DNA from: Anaerolineae bacterium
GTDB lineage: Bacteria; Chloroflexota; Anaerolineae; Aggregatilineales; Phototrophicaceae
Reading direction: 5' to 3'
NCBI GenBank assembly: GCA_022822545.1
Contig: JAJEBE010000043.1
Span: 1 to 64,000 of the forward strand
DNA length: 64,000 nucleotides
The position numbers were made by a program, and so were the translations under genes. Positions 9,180-19,001 of this stretch are shown here, one piece after another. Every line of letters begins with the position of its first letter. The stretch's first letter is position 1. Below the pieces are notes generated by a model. The model saw only the letters and a list, made by a program, of their open reading frames with translations. It ran no database searches and was not told the DNA's origin.

Positions 9180-10835
9180 ATGAGTCGCATCCTGCTGCAG
9201 CCGCATACGCGAGAAGCGCTCAAATCCGGTATCGACACGTTGGCCGCGGCGATAACGCCGACCCTGGGACCGCTGACCGGGCCGGTGGCGCTGGATGATG
9301 CCATGCGAAAAGGCTCTCCCGAACTGCTTGATGACGGCGGCGCGATCGCTCGGCGAGTTCTCCAGTTGGAAGACCGGGACGCCGATGTCGGCGCGATGCT
9401 GTTGCGCGAAACGCTCTGGCAGCAGCGAGAGCGCCATGGCGATGCGACGGCGACCGCCGCCGTCTTGTATCAGACCGTATTCGCCGAGGGACATAGATTC
9501 ATCAGCGCGGGCGGCGATGCCATGTCGCTGCGGCGTCACCTGGATACCGGGATGAAGTTAATCCTGCGCTCGCTGCAGGAGCAGGTCCATCAAATCCTGG
9601 GCACTGAAGCGATTGAGCAGTTGGCGCTGTCAATCAGCGGCGACGGCGATGTGGCGGCAGCCCTGGCGGACATTTTTGATGTGCTCAGCCCGCACAGTCC
9701 GGTTGAAGTGCGTGACGGCGGGCGTGACCTGCAGCATGAATTTTTCCTCGGCTCGTTTTGGGAGAGCAAAGTCCCCTCCAACATCGTCTTTGAGGGAATC
9801 GTCGGCAATCGGCTCGAGCTGATTAATACAGCTTGGCTGATTAGTGATTTTGAATTGAACGATGTGCAAGCCTTGGTCGCCTTGGTGACCGATGTCTACG
9901 AGGCCGGGTACGACTCGCTGGCGATCGTGGCGAAGTCGTTTTCCGAACAAGTTGTCGCGGCTCAAGGCGCCAACGGGCGCATGGAAGATTTCACCCTGGT
10001 CTACTTGGAGCCGACCGGGCTGGTCGATGAGCAGGAAGCGGCGCTTGAAGATTTGGCCCTGCTCACCGGTGGCCAAGTCCTGCGCGCGATCGCCGGTCAC
10101 AAGCTTGAAGACTTAGATCGCGGGTCCCTCGGCAAGTCCGAACTGGCGTGGCTGGACCGCAATCGCTTTGGGATCATCTCGGGAGGCGCCGGCGACGCTG
10201 ATGCCATAGGGCGTGAAATAACTGCGCTGGAGAGGCGCTTTGAAATCACCGACGATGAACGGCGGCAAGATCTGCTGGGGGCTCGTATCGGACGGCTGCG
10301 CGGTGGCTCGGCTGTGATCTATTGCGGCGGCAGCAGCGAAAGCGAGATGCGCTATCGGCAAGAACGGGTCAATCGGGCGATCACCACCTTGCGCGCTGCT
10401 CTGCTTAAGGGCATATTGCCGGGCGGCGGAACCGCGTTAATACGCTGTATCAAGTCACTGCAGGCTGCTCACGATATGAGCGACGACTTTCACGAACGCG
10501 CAGCCTACAAGATTCTGATGACCGTCGCACAGGCGCCTTGCCGCCGACTGCTGGAAAACGCGGGCCACGAATATCCCGGTGTCGTCATCAATGATATTGT
10601 GCGCAGCGGCAATGGCTACGGCCTTGCTTTGAGCGCAGACGGCGCGGCAGAAATTCATCAGAGCGGCATCGTGGATTCGGCGGCGGCCTTGATGGCGGCG
10701 GTGCGAAACGGTATCGGCGGCGCGGCGCTGGCGCTGACGGTCGATACAATTGTGCATCGGGTGAATCCACCGTTGGCGATTGAGCCCGGTGGACTGCCCG
10801 CCTCAGCCAAAATGGGAAATATTGAATTGAAATAG
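9180..10835 (+). CDS. Divergent GroEL/Cpn60-like chaperonin-family protein
   Basis: Colinear with GroEL by eye: TLGP; LEDRDADVGAMLLRE; HGDATATAAVL (vs GDGTTTATVL); ALEDLALLTGGQVL (vs MLQDIATLTGGTVI); GILPGGGTALIR (vs GVVAGGGVALIR). No GGM tail. Confidence 0.85.
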   Translation: MSRILLQPHTREALKSGIDTLAAAITPTLGPLTGPVALDDAMRKGSPELLDDGGAIARRVLQLEDRDADVGAMLLRETLWQQRERHGDATATAAVLYQTVFAEGHRFISAGGDAMSLRRHLDTGMKLILRSLQEQVHQILGTEAIEQLALSISGDGDVAAALADIFDVLSPHSPVEVRDGGRDLQHEFFLGSFWESKVPSNIVFEGIVGNRLELINTAWLISDFELNDVQALVALVTDVYEAGYDSLAIVAKSFSEQVVAAQGANGRMEDFTLVYLEPTGLVDEQEAALEDLALLTGGQVLRAIAGHKLEDLDRGSLGKSELAWLDRNRFGIISGGAGDADAIGREITALERRFEITDDERRQDLLGARIGRLRGGSAVIYCGGSSESEMRYRQERVNRAITTLRAALLKGILPGGGTALIRCIKSLQAAHDMSDDFHERAAYKILMTVAQAPCRRLLENAGHEYPGVVINDIVRSGNGYGLALSADGAAEIHQSGIVDSAAALMAAVRNGIGGAALALTVDTIVHRVNPPLAIEPGGLPASAKMGNIELK

Positions 10836-10865
10836 TGGACAACTGCTGAAGAAAGGCAATGCGAA

Positions 10866-11720
10866 ATGGCTTGGCAACCAACTACGGAACAAAAGCGAAA
10901 TTACGAAGAGCGCGGCTATTTCACCGTCGAGAATGTGATTCCTCGGCAGACAGCGACCGAGATGCTCGGCGTGATTAAGAACGCGATTCTGACGCCGGAG
11001 ACGGGTGACATCCGCGCCGATGCCGATCCGATGGATCCAATGAACGATGACACACCCGAGGCGCGTTCCGTACGTTTCCGCAAGCTCAGCAAATTCAATC
11101 AAAGAAACCCGCTGATCTGGCATAACGCCCACTGCGGCAAGCCCGTCCTCGATATCGCCCGCTACTTCCTCGGCGATGACATCCTGCTCAAATATGACAG
11201 TTGCTTCCTCAAACCTGCGCGTTCCGGCAGCGCCACGCCCTGGCATCAGGACAACGGCTTATGGCGCGATGGCGATACAGAACCGTTCAACTTTTGGATG
11301 GCGCTTGATCCGGCGACAATCGAGAACGGCTGCCTGCAGATGATCCCCGGCAGCTACAAGACCGAGATTGTGCCGCATGTCCTGTATGAAGACAGCGTTC
11401 ACGGCGAACTGCCGCGGGAACGCGTCGAAGAGATGATCGATACCTACGGCGTCGAGCATATCGAGTTGGAGCCGGGCAGCGTCGTCGTTTGGCATAGCAA
11501 CGCCTGGCATTACAGCCCGCCAAACACGAGCGACATGGGCCGTATTGCGATTGCCGGTGTATTCAGCAGCCCGGAAATCGTAGAGACCGGCAGAAGCGGC
11601 GATGTCGGTTACAAGTGGCTGATGAGAAACGGCGAGGTCATGACCGACTTCCCGGCGCCAGAATACCAGATGCAGCGGCAGAGGTTCTATAAGGCCGAGC
11701 CTTGGAAGAAAGTCAGTTAG
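10866..11720 (+). CDS. Phytanoyl-CoA dioxygenase (PhyH) family protein
   Basis: Fe(II)/2OG motif TPWHQDNGLW and distal His region SNAWHYSPPNTS. Confidence 0.85.
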   Translation: MAWQPTTEQKRNYEERGYFTVENVIPRQTATEMLGVIKNAILTPETGDIRADADPMDPMNDDTPEARSVRFRKLSKFNQRNPLIWHNAHCGKPVLDIARYFLGDDILLKYDSCFLKPARSGSATPWHQDNGLWRDGDTEPFNFWMALDPATIENGCLQMIPGSYKTEIVPHVLYEDSVHGELPRERVEEMIDTYGVEHIELEPGSVVVWHSNAWHYSPPNTSDMGRIAIAGVFSSPEIVETGRSGDVGYKWLMRNGEVMTDFPAPEYQMQRQRFYKAEPWKKVS

Positions 11721-12762
11721 GCGCCGCGCTGACCAGCGTTGCGCTTGAGTCCCGTATAATCAGTTGCGACGGCATGATGACACGTTGAACCGGCATATCC
11801 GGTTCGGCGATGCGTTGGAGCATTAGCTTGGCCGCCTGCGCGCCGAGCGCCGTCGGATCGGTCGCGACAGTCGTCAGGCTGGGCTGCCAGAGCGAGGCTT
11901 CAACGACATTGTCAAAGCCGACTACGGCGAAGTCCTTGCCCGCTTCAATGCCGGCGGCGCGCAAGCCCAGCATGACTCCAAAGGCATTCACATCACAATA
12001 GCAAAAGGCGGCCGTGGGCGGCTCCGCCGTGTTTATAATCTGTGACACGGCGTTGAAGCCACCTCGGCGCGTGACGCTGGTCTCCCTACAAATCGCAGGG
12101 TCAAAAGCAATGCCATACTTTTCCAGCACCCGGCGATAACCGCGCAATCGACTTTGACGCGAGGGGCTTTCCACTGGGCCGCCGACGAAAGCGATCCGTT
12201 TGTGCCCCTGCTGCACTAGGTGTTCGACAGCGCGCGCCGTCCCGTTCTCGTTGTCCATGTCCACGCTGTCGAGTTCTAAGTCGCGGTAATGTTGCGTGGT
12301 CAGAACAAGCGGACAAAAATCGGCGATTTTCTGCAGCGTGTTCGGCTCCGTGCCGGTGACCGGCGATAAAATCAAGCCGTCCACGTCACGCTCCAGCATG
12401 GTCTTGACCACGCGCAACTGCTTATCGTAGTCATGAGTCGCGGTGCCCAAGAGCAGGCCGAAGTCCTCCAACGCCAACTGCGCTTCGGCGCCGGCAGTTA
12501 GTTCAGCGTTAAAGGGATTTGCCAGATCATTGATGATGAAAGCGACCGTATAGGAGCGCTGCGTGCGCAGGCTGGCAGCACGTCGGTTGTAGACGTAACC
12601 GAGTAACTCGACGGTAGCCAGAACGCGCCGGCGGGTGGGTTCCGAAATGCGCGGATTGCCCTGCAAGGCCAATGAGGCAGTGGCAATGGAAACAGATGCG
12701 GCGTCAGCGACATCTTGCAATGTGACTTTGCTGCGTCGTCTCTTATTCTCCTTCCGCGCCAT
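11713..12762 (-). CDS. LacI-family transcriptional regulator
   Basis: N-terminal HTH 'VTLQDVADAASVSIATASLALQGNPRISEPTRRRV'; periplasmic-binding-like effector domain. Confidence 0.93.
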   Translation of the reverse strand: MARKENKRRRSKVTLQDVADAASVSIATASLALQGNPRISEPTRRRVLATVELLGYVYNRRAASLRTQRSYTVAFIINDLANPFNAELTAGAEAQLALEDFGLLLGTATHDYDKQLRVVKTMLERDVDGLILSPVTGTEPNTLQKIADFCPLVLTTQHYRDLELDSVDMDNENGTARAVEHLVQQGHKRIAFVGGPVESPSRQSRLRGYRRVLEKYGIAFDPAICRETSVTRRGGFNAVSQIINTAEPPTAAFCYCDVNAFGVMLGLRAAGIEAGKDFAVVGFDNVVEASLWQPSLTTVATDPTALGAQAAKLMLQRIAEPDMPVQRVIMPSQLIIRDSSATLVSAAPN

Positions 12763-12970
12763 GATTCGCTTCGACTTTCATTTGGCGCCCGTCAAGATAT
12801 CATGTCATGGCGGGTATATCGAATGAAAACTTGTAACGAGAGTTTATCATAAAGACGCGCAAACAAACATGATGACCGGCGCGAGGCGTCTGCGGCTGGA
12901 AGCTCCAACCTGTCAAAGCGCGACCCTGCTGCTAAAATTGTCCCCGCGACAACACTGGAGGGATGCAAAC

Positions 12971-14425
12971 ATGGAGAATCTAGCGGATATCGGTCTGGTT
13001 GGCTTGGCAGTGATGGGGCAGAACCTCGCCTTGAACATCAACGACCATGGCTATCGCGTCGCCGTCTTCAACCGCACGACATCAAAGGTCGGACGCTTTC
13101 TCAAGAACGAAGCGGCAGGCACAAACATCATCGGAACTTATTCGCCGGAAGAATTCGTCAAGAGCATCAAGCGGCCGCGCAAGCTGATCCTGATGATTCA
13201 GGCGGGCGAAGCGGTCGACAAATCCATCGCCCAGCTAACGCCTTTGCTGGACGATGGCGATATCATCATCGACGGCGGCAATTCCAACTTCAACGACAGC
13301 ATTCGCCGCACGCGCGAAGTCGAGGCGCTGGGTAAATACTTCATCGGCGCCGGCATCAGCGGCGGCGAAGAAGGCGCGCGTCACGGACCGTCAATCATGC
13401 CCGGCGGATCAGTTGTGGCTTGGGAAGCGGTCAAGCCGATCCTGCAGGCGGTGGCGGCCAAAGTCCCTGACGGGACGCCTTGCTGCGATTGGGTCGGCGA
13501 AGATGGCGCCGGTCATTTCGTCAAGATGGTGCACAACGGCATCGAATACGCCGATATGCAACTCATCTGCGAAGCCTATCATCTGATGTCCGCCGCGCTG
13601 GGCATGAATGAAGCGGAGATCAGCGCGGTCTTCGCCGGCTGGAACGCGGGCAAGCTGGAATCCTTCCTGATTGAGATCACCGGCGAAATCCTGGCCTACC
13701 AAGACGAGGACGGGCAGCCGCTGCTGCGCAAAATCCTCGATGTCGCCAGCCAGAAAGGCACGGGCAAATGGACTGCGATCACCGCGCTGGAAGAAGGCAC
13801 GCCGCTAACCCTGATCGGCGAGGCGGTATTCGCGCGCTTTTTGTCCGCGATCAAAGACCAGCGCCTGGCCGCGTCAAAAGTGTTGCCTGGTCCCTCAGCC
13901 GAGTTCACGGGCGACAAGGCGCAATTCATTCGCGATCTTGAGGGGGCAGTCTACGCGGCGAAAATCATCAGCTATACGCAGGGTTATATGCTCATGCAGG
14001 ACGCCGCCCGCAGTTATAACTGGAATCTCAACTACGGTGGCGTGGCGCTGATGTGGCGCGAGGGCTGCATCATCCGCTCGGCTTTCCTGGGCGAGATCCA
14101 GAAGGCCTACGCCAAGAATTCAGCATTGGCGAATCTGCTGCTGGACGACTACTTCAGCGCGGCCGTGATTGAGGCGCAGCGGTCCTGGCGCGAGGTTGTG
14201 GCGACCGGCATCAAGCACGGCATACCATTGCCGATCATGAGCGGGGCGCTAGCCTTTTATGACGGCTATCGTTCGGCAACCCTGCCGGCCAATCTCTTGC
14301 AGGCGCAGCGGGATTACTTCGGCGCGCATACCTACGAGCGGGTCGACCGTCCGCGCGGCGAGCATTTCCACACCAATTGGACGGGCACGGGCGGGGATGT
14401 GACGGCTGGGAGTTATGATGCTTGA
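12971..14425 (+). CDS. gnd: 6-phosphogluconate dehydrogenase, decarboxylating
   Basis: GLVGLAVMGQNLALNINDHGY Rossmann motif; 'GAGISGGEEGARHGPSIMPGG'; 'KMVHNGIEYADMQLI'. Start moved to MENLADIG. Confidence 0.95.
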   Translation: MENLADIGLVGLAVMGQNLALNINDHGYRVAVFNRTTSKVGRFLKNEAAGTNIIGTYSPEEFVKSIKRPRKLILMIQAGEAVDKSIAQLTPLLDDGDIIIDGGNSNFNDSIRRTREVEALGKYFIGAGISGGEEGARHGPSIMPGGSVVAWEAVKPILQAVAAKVPDGTPCCDWVGEDGAGHFVKMVHNGIEYADMQLICEAYHLMSAALGMNEAEISAVFAGWNAGKLESFLIEITGEILAYQDEDGQPLLRKILDVASQKGTGKWTAITALEEGTPLTLIGEAVFARFLSAIKDQRLAASKVLPGPSAEFTGDKAQFIRDLEGAVYAAKIISYTQGYMLMQDAARSYNWNLNYGGVALMWREGCIIRSAFLGEIQKAYAKNSALANLLLDDYFSAAVIEAQRSWREVVATGIKHGIPLPIMSGALAFYDGYRSATLPANLLQAQRDYFGAHTYERVDRPRGEHFHTNWTGTGGDVTAGSYDA

Positions 14426-14433
14426 GGCCAGGC

Positions 14434-15549
14434 CTAGGGGCTGGCGTCACCTTCAGCATCCAGGGATGCCGCGTTGACCAGCATAACATAACCATCGTGT
14501 TCACTAATGCTGACGTTGCCGTCGCCGTCATAGGCTTCCCACTCGGCGAAAGTTGGCAGACACATTGACTTCAATTCCTGCTCGAAGCCTTCCAGCCGCT
14601 GGTAGTTCTCGATTAGGATTTCCGCCCTAGGGAGAGCAGTTTCGTAAAAGGGCGACTCATCAAGACGAGAACCTATGCCCCCAGTATGTAGGCGTTTGAT
14701 GGCTTCGCCATCCCAAAAGCTGTGACGATAGGCTTGAACAATTTCGGGTAAAACGACGCGCTTGCCGCGCAACCATCGTTCAACATTGAGGTAGCGCTCG
14801 AAATATTCATCGCTTACGGACTCGTGAAAAAAGAGCGCCCGAAGGTTTCCCAACTGTGCGCGCACATAGAGCCGCACACGCTCGCGATGTCCGCGTAGGA
14901 TACCGCCTAGCCACTTAAGCGCTAAGTCCTTTTCGCCGATTTCAAGCCAAGAACGAACAATTAAGATTGCGGCTTGCATCGATAGAATTTGAAAACGCAG
15001 CGCCTGTTCAGCATTTTCATCGTTCATCTCGCCATTCAGCAATTCGAGGGACTCTTCGCGCAAATGCTCTCGCGCTTCGAGCAGACGGTCGGTTACTTGC
15101 CCTGCCATGAGTCGCTTATACGACACGTCTTTTACGGCTGAAAGATTGCGTCCGATCTTTAGCGCCGTGACAAGATTCGCCAGCCTGTCCTGCCAGAATT
15201 CTTCTTCCAGGCGATCGTAGATTAGCTCCATGTCCTGTCGATGCTTGTCGATTTGACCTATGATCTCTAACAGTAGGTAGCCGGCCAACGCTATGTCCAG
15301 TATAGGAAATACGGAGCCGAGGATTGCGCCAACTCCTTTCGCTGTGATCCCGCCTGCACGGAGAACATCATCCAGCAAGCCCGGCTTAAGCAAGAGATCA
15401 TCTGCAAGTTGGCCGCCCTCGCGCAGCCACGCAACAATTTGCTTATTGTCGCTATGCCGAATCACTCCGCCGACGCGCTCCATTGAGCCGTCTACCAGCC
15501 CCGCTTCGATAAATTGCGGCACTTCCAGATGAACTTGTATAACTGACAT
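14434..15549 (-). CDS. Hypothetical protein (371 aa) with a hydrophobic segment
   Basis: Long clean ORF; hydrophobic stretch GITAKGVGAILGSVFPILDIALAGYLLLEIIG; no family recognised. Confidence 0.7.
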   Translation of the reverse strand: MSVIQVHLEVPQFIEAGLVDGSMERVGGVIRHSDNKQIVAWLREGGQLADDLLLKPGLLDDVLRAGGITAKGVGAILGSVFPILDIALAGYLLLEIIGQIDKHRQDMELIYDRLEEEFWQDRLANLVTALKIGRNLSAVKDVSYKRLMAGQVTDRLLEAREHLREESLELLNGEMNDENAEQALRFQILSMQAAILIVRSWLEIGEKDLALKWLGGILRGHRERVRLYVRAQLGNLRALFFHESVSDEYFERYLNVERWLRGKRVVLPEIVQAYRHSFWDGEAIKRLHTGGIGSRLDESPFYETALPRAEILIENYQRLEGFEQELKSMCLPTFAEWEAYDGDGNVSISEHDGYVMLVNAASLDAEGDASP

Positions 15550-15678
15550 GAATTGATCCTTCGCAGCAGAAAGAATATAGACAGCGCATCACCGATAGCC
15601 AATTCTGTCAGCCTCGATGTTATGCCGTTACCAGAGTACAGTATATTCGCTGCGAAATAAATTACAGTGCAAAAACCT

Positions 15679-16677
15679 TCAAGGCAAGTCAGGCACGAAC
15701 ATATACCCCGGCTCGCCACGCTGACGCCGCAGAATCGGAATAATCTGCCGCCAGGTCCCGACCACCCCGCGCGTCGGCTCGGGCGTATTTCCCTTCACCA
15801 AGTCATGCAATTCCGCCAGATGATAGAAGGGCACAGCCGCGTACATGTGGTGCTCGATGTGATAATTCATCTGCCAATAGAGAAAGCCCAAAACCGGATT
15901 CAACAAGATCGTGCGCGTGTTCAGCCGATAATCACTCACTTCATCCGACAAGCCGATGTGCTGCGCCTCGTTGAGCAGAAACTGAAAACCGCCGCCGTAG
16001 AAGGGCGCCAGTGTCACGAGCACGGGCAGCATCCACCAGCCCAGATACAGCGAGACGGCAACGATGAATCCGTGCCCGACGAGCAGCAGGCGCGCCCAGT
16101 TGAAGAGCGCGCGGCGTCCCGCGGTCGCTTCCGGCGGGAAGAGCGCCCGCTCCCACTCGTTATCGATGTGACCGAAGCTGAGGCGAATCACCGACTTAAG
16201 CCGCAGCAGCAATCCGCGCGGATTGACGATGGCAAAGCCGAGGTAGGAGCGCAGCGTCAACTCCCGCGGCAAGACCACCTCCAGGTCATCGGGCGGGTGC
16301 AGCGTATAACGATGATGCGCTTGATGGCTCGCCCAAAACGAGATGTGGTTGTACCAACCCAGAAAGCTGTAGAGGTTGCGAAACAGGATGTTCATCGCCT
16401 GTGTCTTGAAGACCGTCTTGTGACAGAGTTCGTGGAAGCCGTTGACCAGGAAGGCATACAGCGCGCCATGCAAATAGATCAAGGCGAGCGCGATGAGCGG
16501 GTGGGCCCGACCGACGGCGACCCAGGCGATGCCGCCGCTGCACAATAGCACAGCGAGAAAACCCAGCGTCTGCAGCATGCCTTTCCGGTCGCTGCGCTGG
16601 TTCAGCCGCGCCAAGTCTTCCGCGGGGATCGGACTACGATACCATTTGATTCGCGGTTTGGCTGGCGCGTGGCTCAT
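15679..16677 (-). CDS. Membrane fatty acid desaturase family protein
   Basis: Histidine boxes HELCHK, HQAHH and HIEHH with TM segments. Start set at MSHAPAKPRIKW. Confidence 0.88.
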   Translation of the reverse strand: MSHAPAKPRIKWYRSPIPAEDLARLNQRSDRKGMLQTLGFLAVLLCSGGIAWVAVGRAHPLIALALIYLHGALYAFLVNGFHELCHKTVFKTQAMNILFRNLYSFLGWYNHISFWASHQAHHRYTLHPPDDLEVVLPRELTLRSYLGFAIVNPRGLLLRLKSVIRLSFGHIDNEWERALFPPEATAGRRALFNWARLLLVGHGFIVAVSLYLGWWMLPVLVTLAPFYGGGFQFLLNEAQHIGLSDEVSDYRLNTRTILLNPVLGFLYWQMNYHIEHHMYAAVPFYHLAELHDLVKGNTPEPTRGVVGTWRQIIPILRRQRGEPGYMFVPDLP

Positions 16678-16693
16678 TGACTCAAGTCCTCGT

Positions 16694-17719
16694 CTAGTCG
16701 AAGCTGAGCATGGCTTTGATGACGCCATTGGCCGGGTCAAGCCAAGTCGGGAAATCAGACACGATGGTCTCCGGCGCCGCCCGATGGGTAATCCAGGGCG
16801 CCAAGTTTATGCCGCCGGCGCGCAGACTCTCGATGACCCAATGAAAGTCGGCCGGAGTGGCGTTGCGGCTGGCAATCAGCGTCAGCTCATGCGAATGGAA
16901 ATGGGGATCGCTGAACCTGAGATCGCCTTTGATATGCCCCACGAGTACTAGCGAGCCGCCATGCGCGACAAAATCGAAGGCGGCATGCATTGACCTCGCG
17001 CTGCCAGTGCAGTCGAAGACCAGCGTGGGCAGCTCTCCGCCGAGCAGTTGCTTGATCTGCCCGATCGCGTCATGGCGCCCGTCGATCAGACGGTCGACGC
17101 CAAGAACGTCGGCGCAGAAATCCAGCCGCCCCTGGTTGACTTCCATCACCATCACCTCAGCACCGACGACCTGGGCAAATTGCGCCGTGGCTAAGCCGAT
17201 CGGTCCGGCGCCGATGACAAGCGCGTTCTCGCCGGCTGCTACCCGAGCCCGCTTGGCCGCATGAGCGCCGATACAGAGCATCTCCACCAGCGCCAGTTCT
17301 TCAACCGCGATGCCTTCCGCCAGCAGCAGCTTGTCGACCGGTAGCGTGAAATGCTCGCGCATCCCGCCGTCGATATGCACGCCCAGGACCTGCATCTGCA
17401 CACAGCAATTGCTCTTGCCCCGCCGACAGGCGATGCAATTTCCGCAATTCAAATAGGGGACGACGCAGCATTGATCGCCGGCGCGGTAAGGCAGATCCTG
17501 CTCGGACGGTCCGATATCAAGAACCTCAACCGCCAGTTCATGTCCTATGATGCGCGGGTAGCTGAAGAAATTCTGGTTGCCGCCATAGGCATGCAGGTCC
17601 GTGCCGCAGATGCCGACCCGCCGGACGCGCACAAGCGCTTCGTCTCGGCCGACCTGCGTCGGCGCTGCCATATCCCGCAGTTTTAGCTGACCCGGTTGCT
17701 CCAGCACGATAGCTTTCAC
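16694..17719 (-). CDS. Zinc-binding alcohol dehydrogenase (MDR superfamily, sugar-alcohol-DH-like)
   Basis: GICGTDLHAYGG, GHELAVEV, structural Zn cysteines CGNCIACRRGKSNCC; probable GTG start (VKAIVLEQPGQL). Confidence 0.88.
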   Translation of the reverse strand: MKAIVLEQPGQLKLRDMAAPTQVGRDEALVRVRRVGICGTDLHAYGGNQNFFSYPRIIGHELAVEVLDIGPSEQDLPYRAGDQCCVVPYLNCGNCIACRRGKSNCCVQMQVLGVHIDGGMREHFTLPVDKLLLAEGIAVEELALVEMLCIGAHAAKRARVAAGENALVIGAGPIGLATAQFAQVVGAEVMVMEVNQGRLDFCADVLGVDRLIDGRHDAIGQIKQLLGGELPTLVFDCTGSARSMHAAFDFVAHGGSLVLVGHIKGDLRFSDPHFHSHELTLIASRNATPADFHWVIESLRAGGINLAPWITHRAAPETIVSDFPTWLDPANGVIKAMLSFD

Positions 17720-17945
17720 AGATGCTGCTCCTATACCGTTCAGATATCTAAGACGGGCGCGGACGTTGTCGCCTTTGATCGCCAAACGTCAAATCGCGGA
17801 AGCCGCGGCGTCGCTACAGGCCGGCACAGCCGCACGCACACATTCATTGTAAATGGCGTCGTCGCCGAGACGAATCGCCAACTTCGAGCGACAGCCGCGC
17901 CAGAGTCTGTCTGTCTTGCCCTAACCTGCCAGGTTGACCGCTCTA

Positions 17946-18917
17946 CTAATGGCTCTGGAGCCAGGCCAGGCTATACGCCAACGCTTCGTCTATCACCGCA
18001 GTGACATCTCCAACCAAGACATCGAAGACATGGTCGCCATCTAGCACCACCAGCGCTTCCTCGCCCTCATGATAATCGAGGAAGACCTGACCGGCCTGCG
18101 GCTGCGGCGTAACGGTGTCATCCCGTGAGCCGGTGATGGCCAGCAGTGGCCCGCCGAAACTGGCGATTTCGGCCACCGGGTCCACTAGGAAGATATCCTC
18201 GAAGAATGGACCTTTGAGCGAGGTCTCGGCGCCCCAGGGCAAGGTGATGGTCAGCGCCTCATCGCCGGCCGACGCGCCGCTCAACAAGGTGTCATAACCC
18301 AGCAGAATGCCGTAGCTCATGACCGGGTTCGACACCGCCGACCAGAGCACGAGGTTGCTGACGCGCGCATCGCGCCCGGCTGTCCCCGCGCCAACCAGAC
18401 CGCCCTGGCTCAAGCCGATGATGCTGATGCTGCCGCTATCGACGCCCTCCAGCATTTCCAGATAATCCAGCGCCGCCATGGCATCCGAGATCTGACCGTT
18501 GAAGGTGGTGTCCTCCCAGGCGCCTTCGCTCTCGCCGGAGCCGCGGAAGTCGATGCGCAGCGTGGCAAGGCCGCGTTCCCCCAGCCAGCGAGCCGCACGG
18601 CTGAACATCGTGTCTTCAGTGCCAATAACCGGCAATTCGTGCCGCATGCCGGTGAAGCCATGCAGCAGCAAGACTGCCGGGAATGGGCCGTCGCCGTCCG
18701 GCATGGCTAGCGTGCCAATGATCGTCTGGCCCTCGTTGCTGAAACTGATATCGCTCTCGCTGACACTGTACTCAGCCATAGAGTCAGCGGCCGCGGCGGC
18801 CGCTTCAGCCAGTTCGTCATGCGCCATCACTGGCGCCGCAACAAGCGCCAGGCACAATAGCAACGCGACGAAGCACAGGGTTACGGTGACGCTTTTGGAA
18901 TTCTTTTTGGGAAACAT
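17946..18917 (-). CDS. Secreted alpha/beta hydrolase
   Basis: Signal peptide (VTLCFVALLLCLALVAAPVMAHD); nucleophile elbow GLSQGG; LLLHGFTG. Confidence 0.85.
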   Translation of the reverse strand: MFPKKNSKSVTVTLCFVALLLCLALVAAPVMAHDELAEAAAAAADSMAEYSVSESDISFSNEGQTIIGTLAMPDGDGPFPAVLLLHGFTGMRHELPVIGTEDTMFSRAARWLGERGLATLRIDFRGSGESEGAWEDTTFNGQISDAMAALDYLEMLEGVDSGSISIIGLSQGGLVGAGTAGRDARVSNLVLWSAVSNPVMSYGILLGYDTLLSGASAGDEALTITLPWGAETSLKGPFFEDIFLVDPVAEIASFGGPLLAITGSRDDTVTPQPQAGQVFLDYHEGEEALVVLDGDHVFDVLVGDVTAVIDEALAYSLAWLQSH

Positions 18918-19001
18918 AAGGTGCTCCAGTCAATGCCTTATTTGAGCCGGTGATTCTGGCACAGCCTGCGCTCCCCCGCAACCTTTGCCGATTGTCCGCG
19001 C

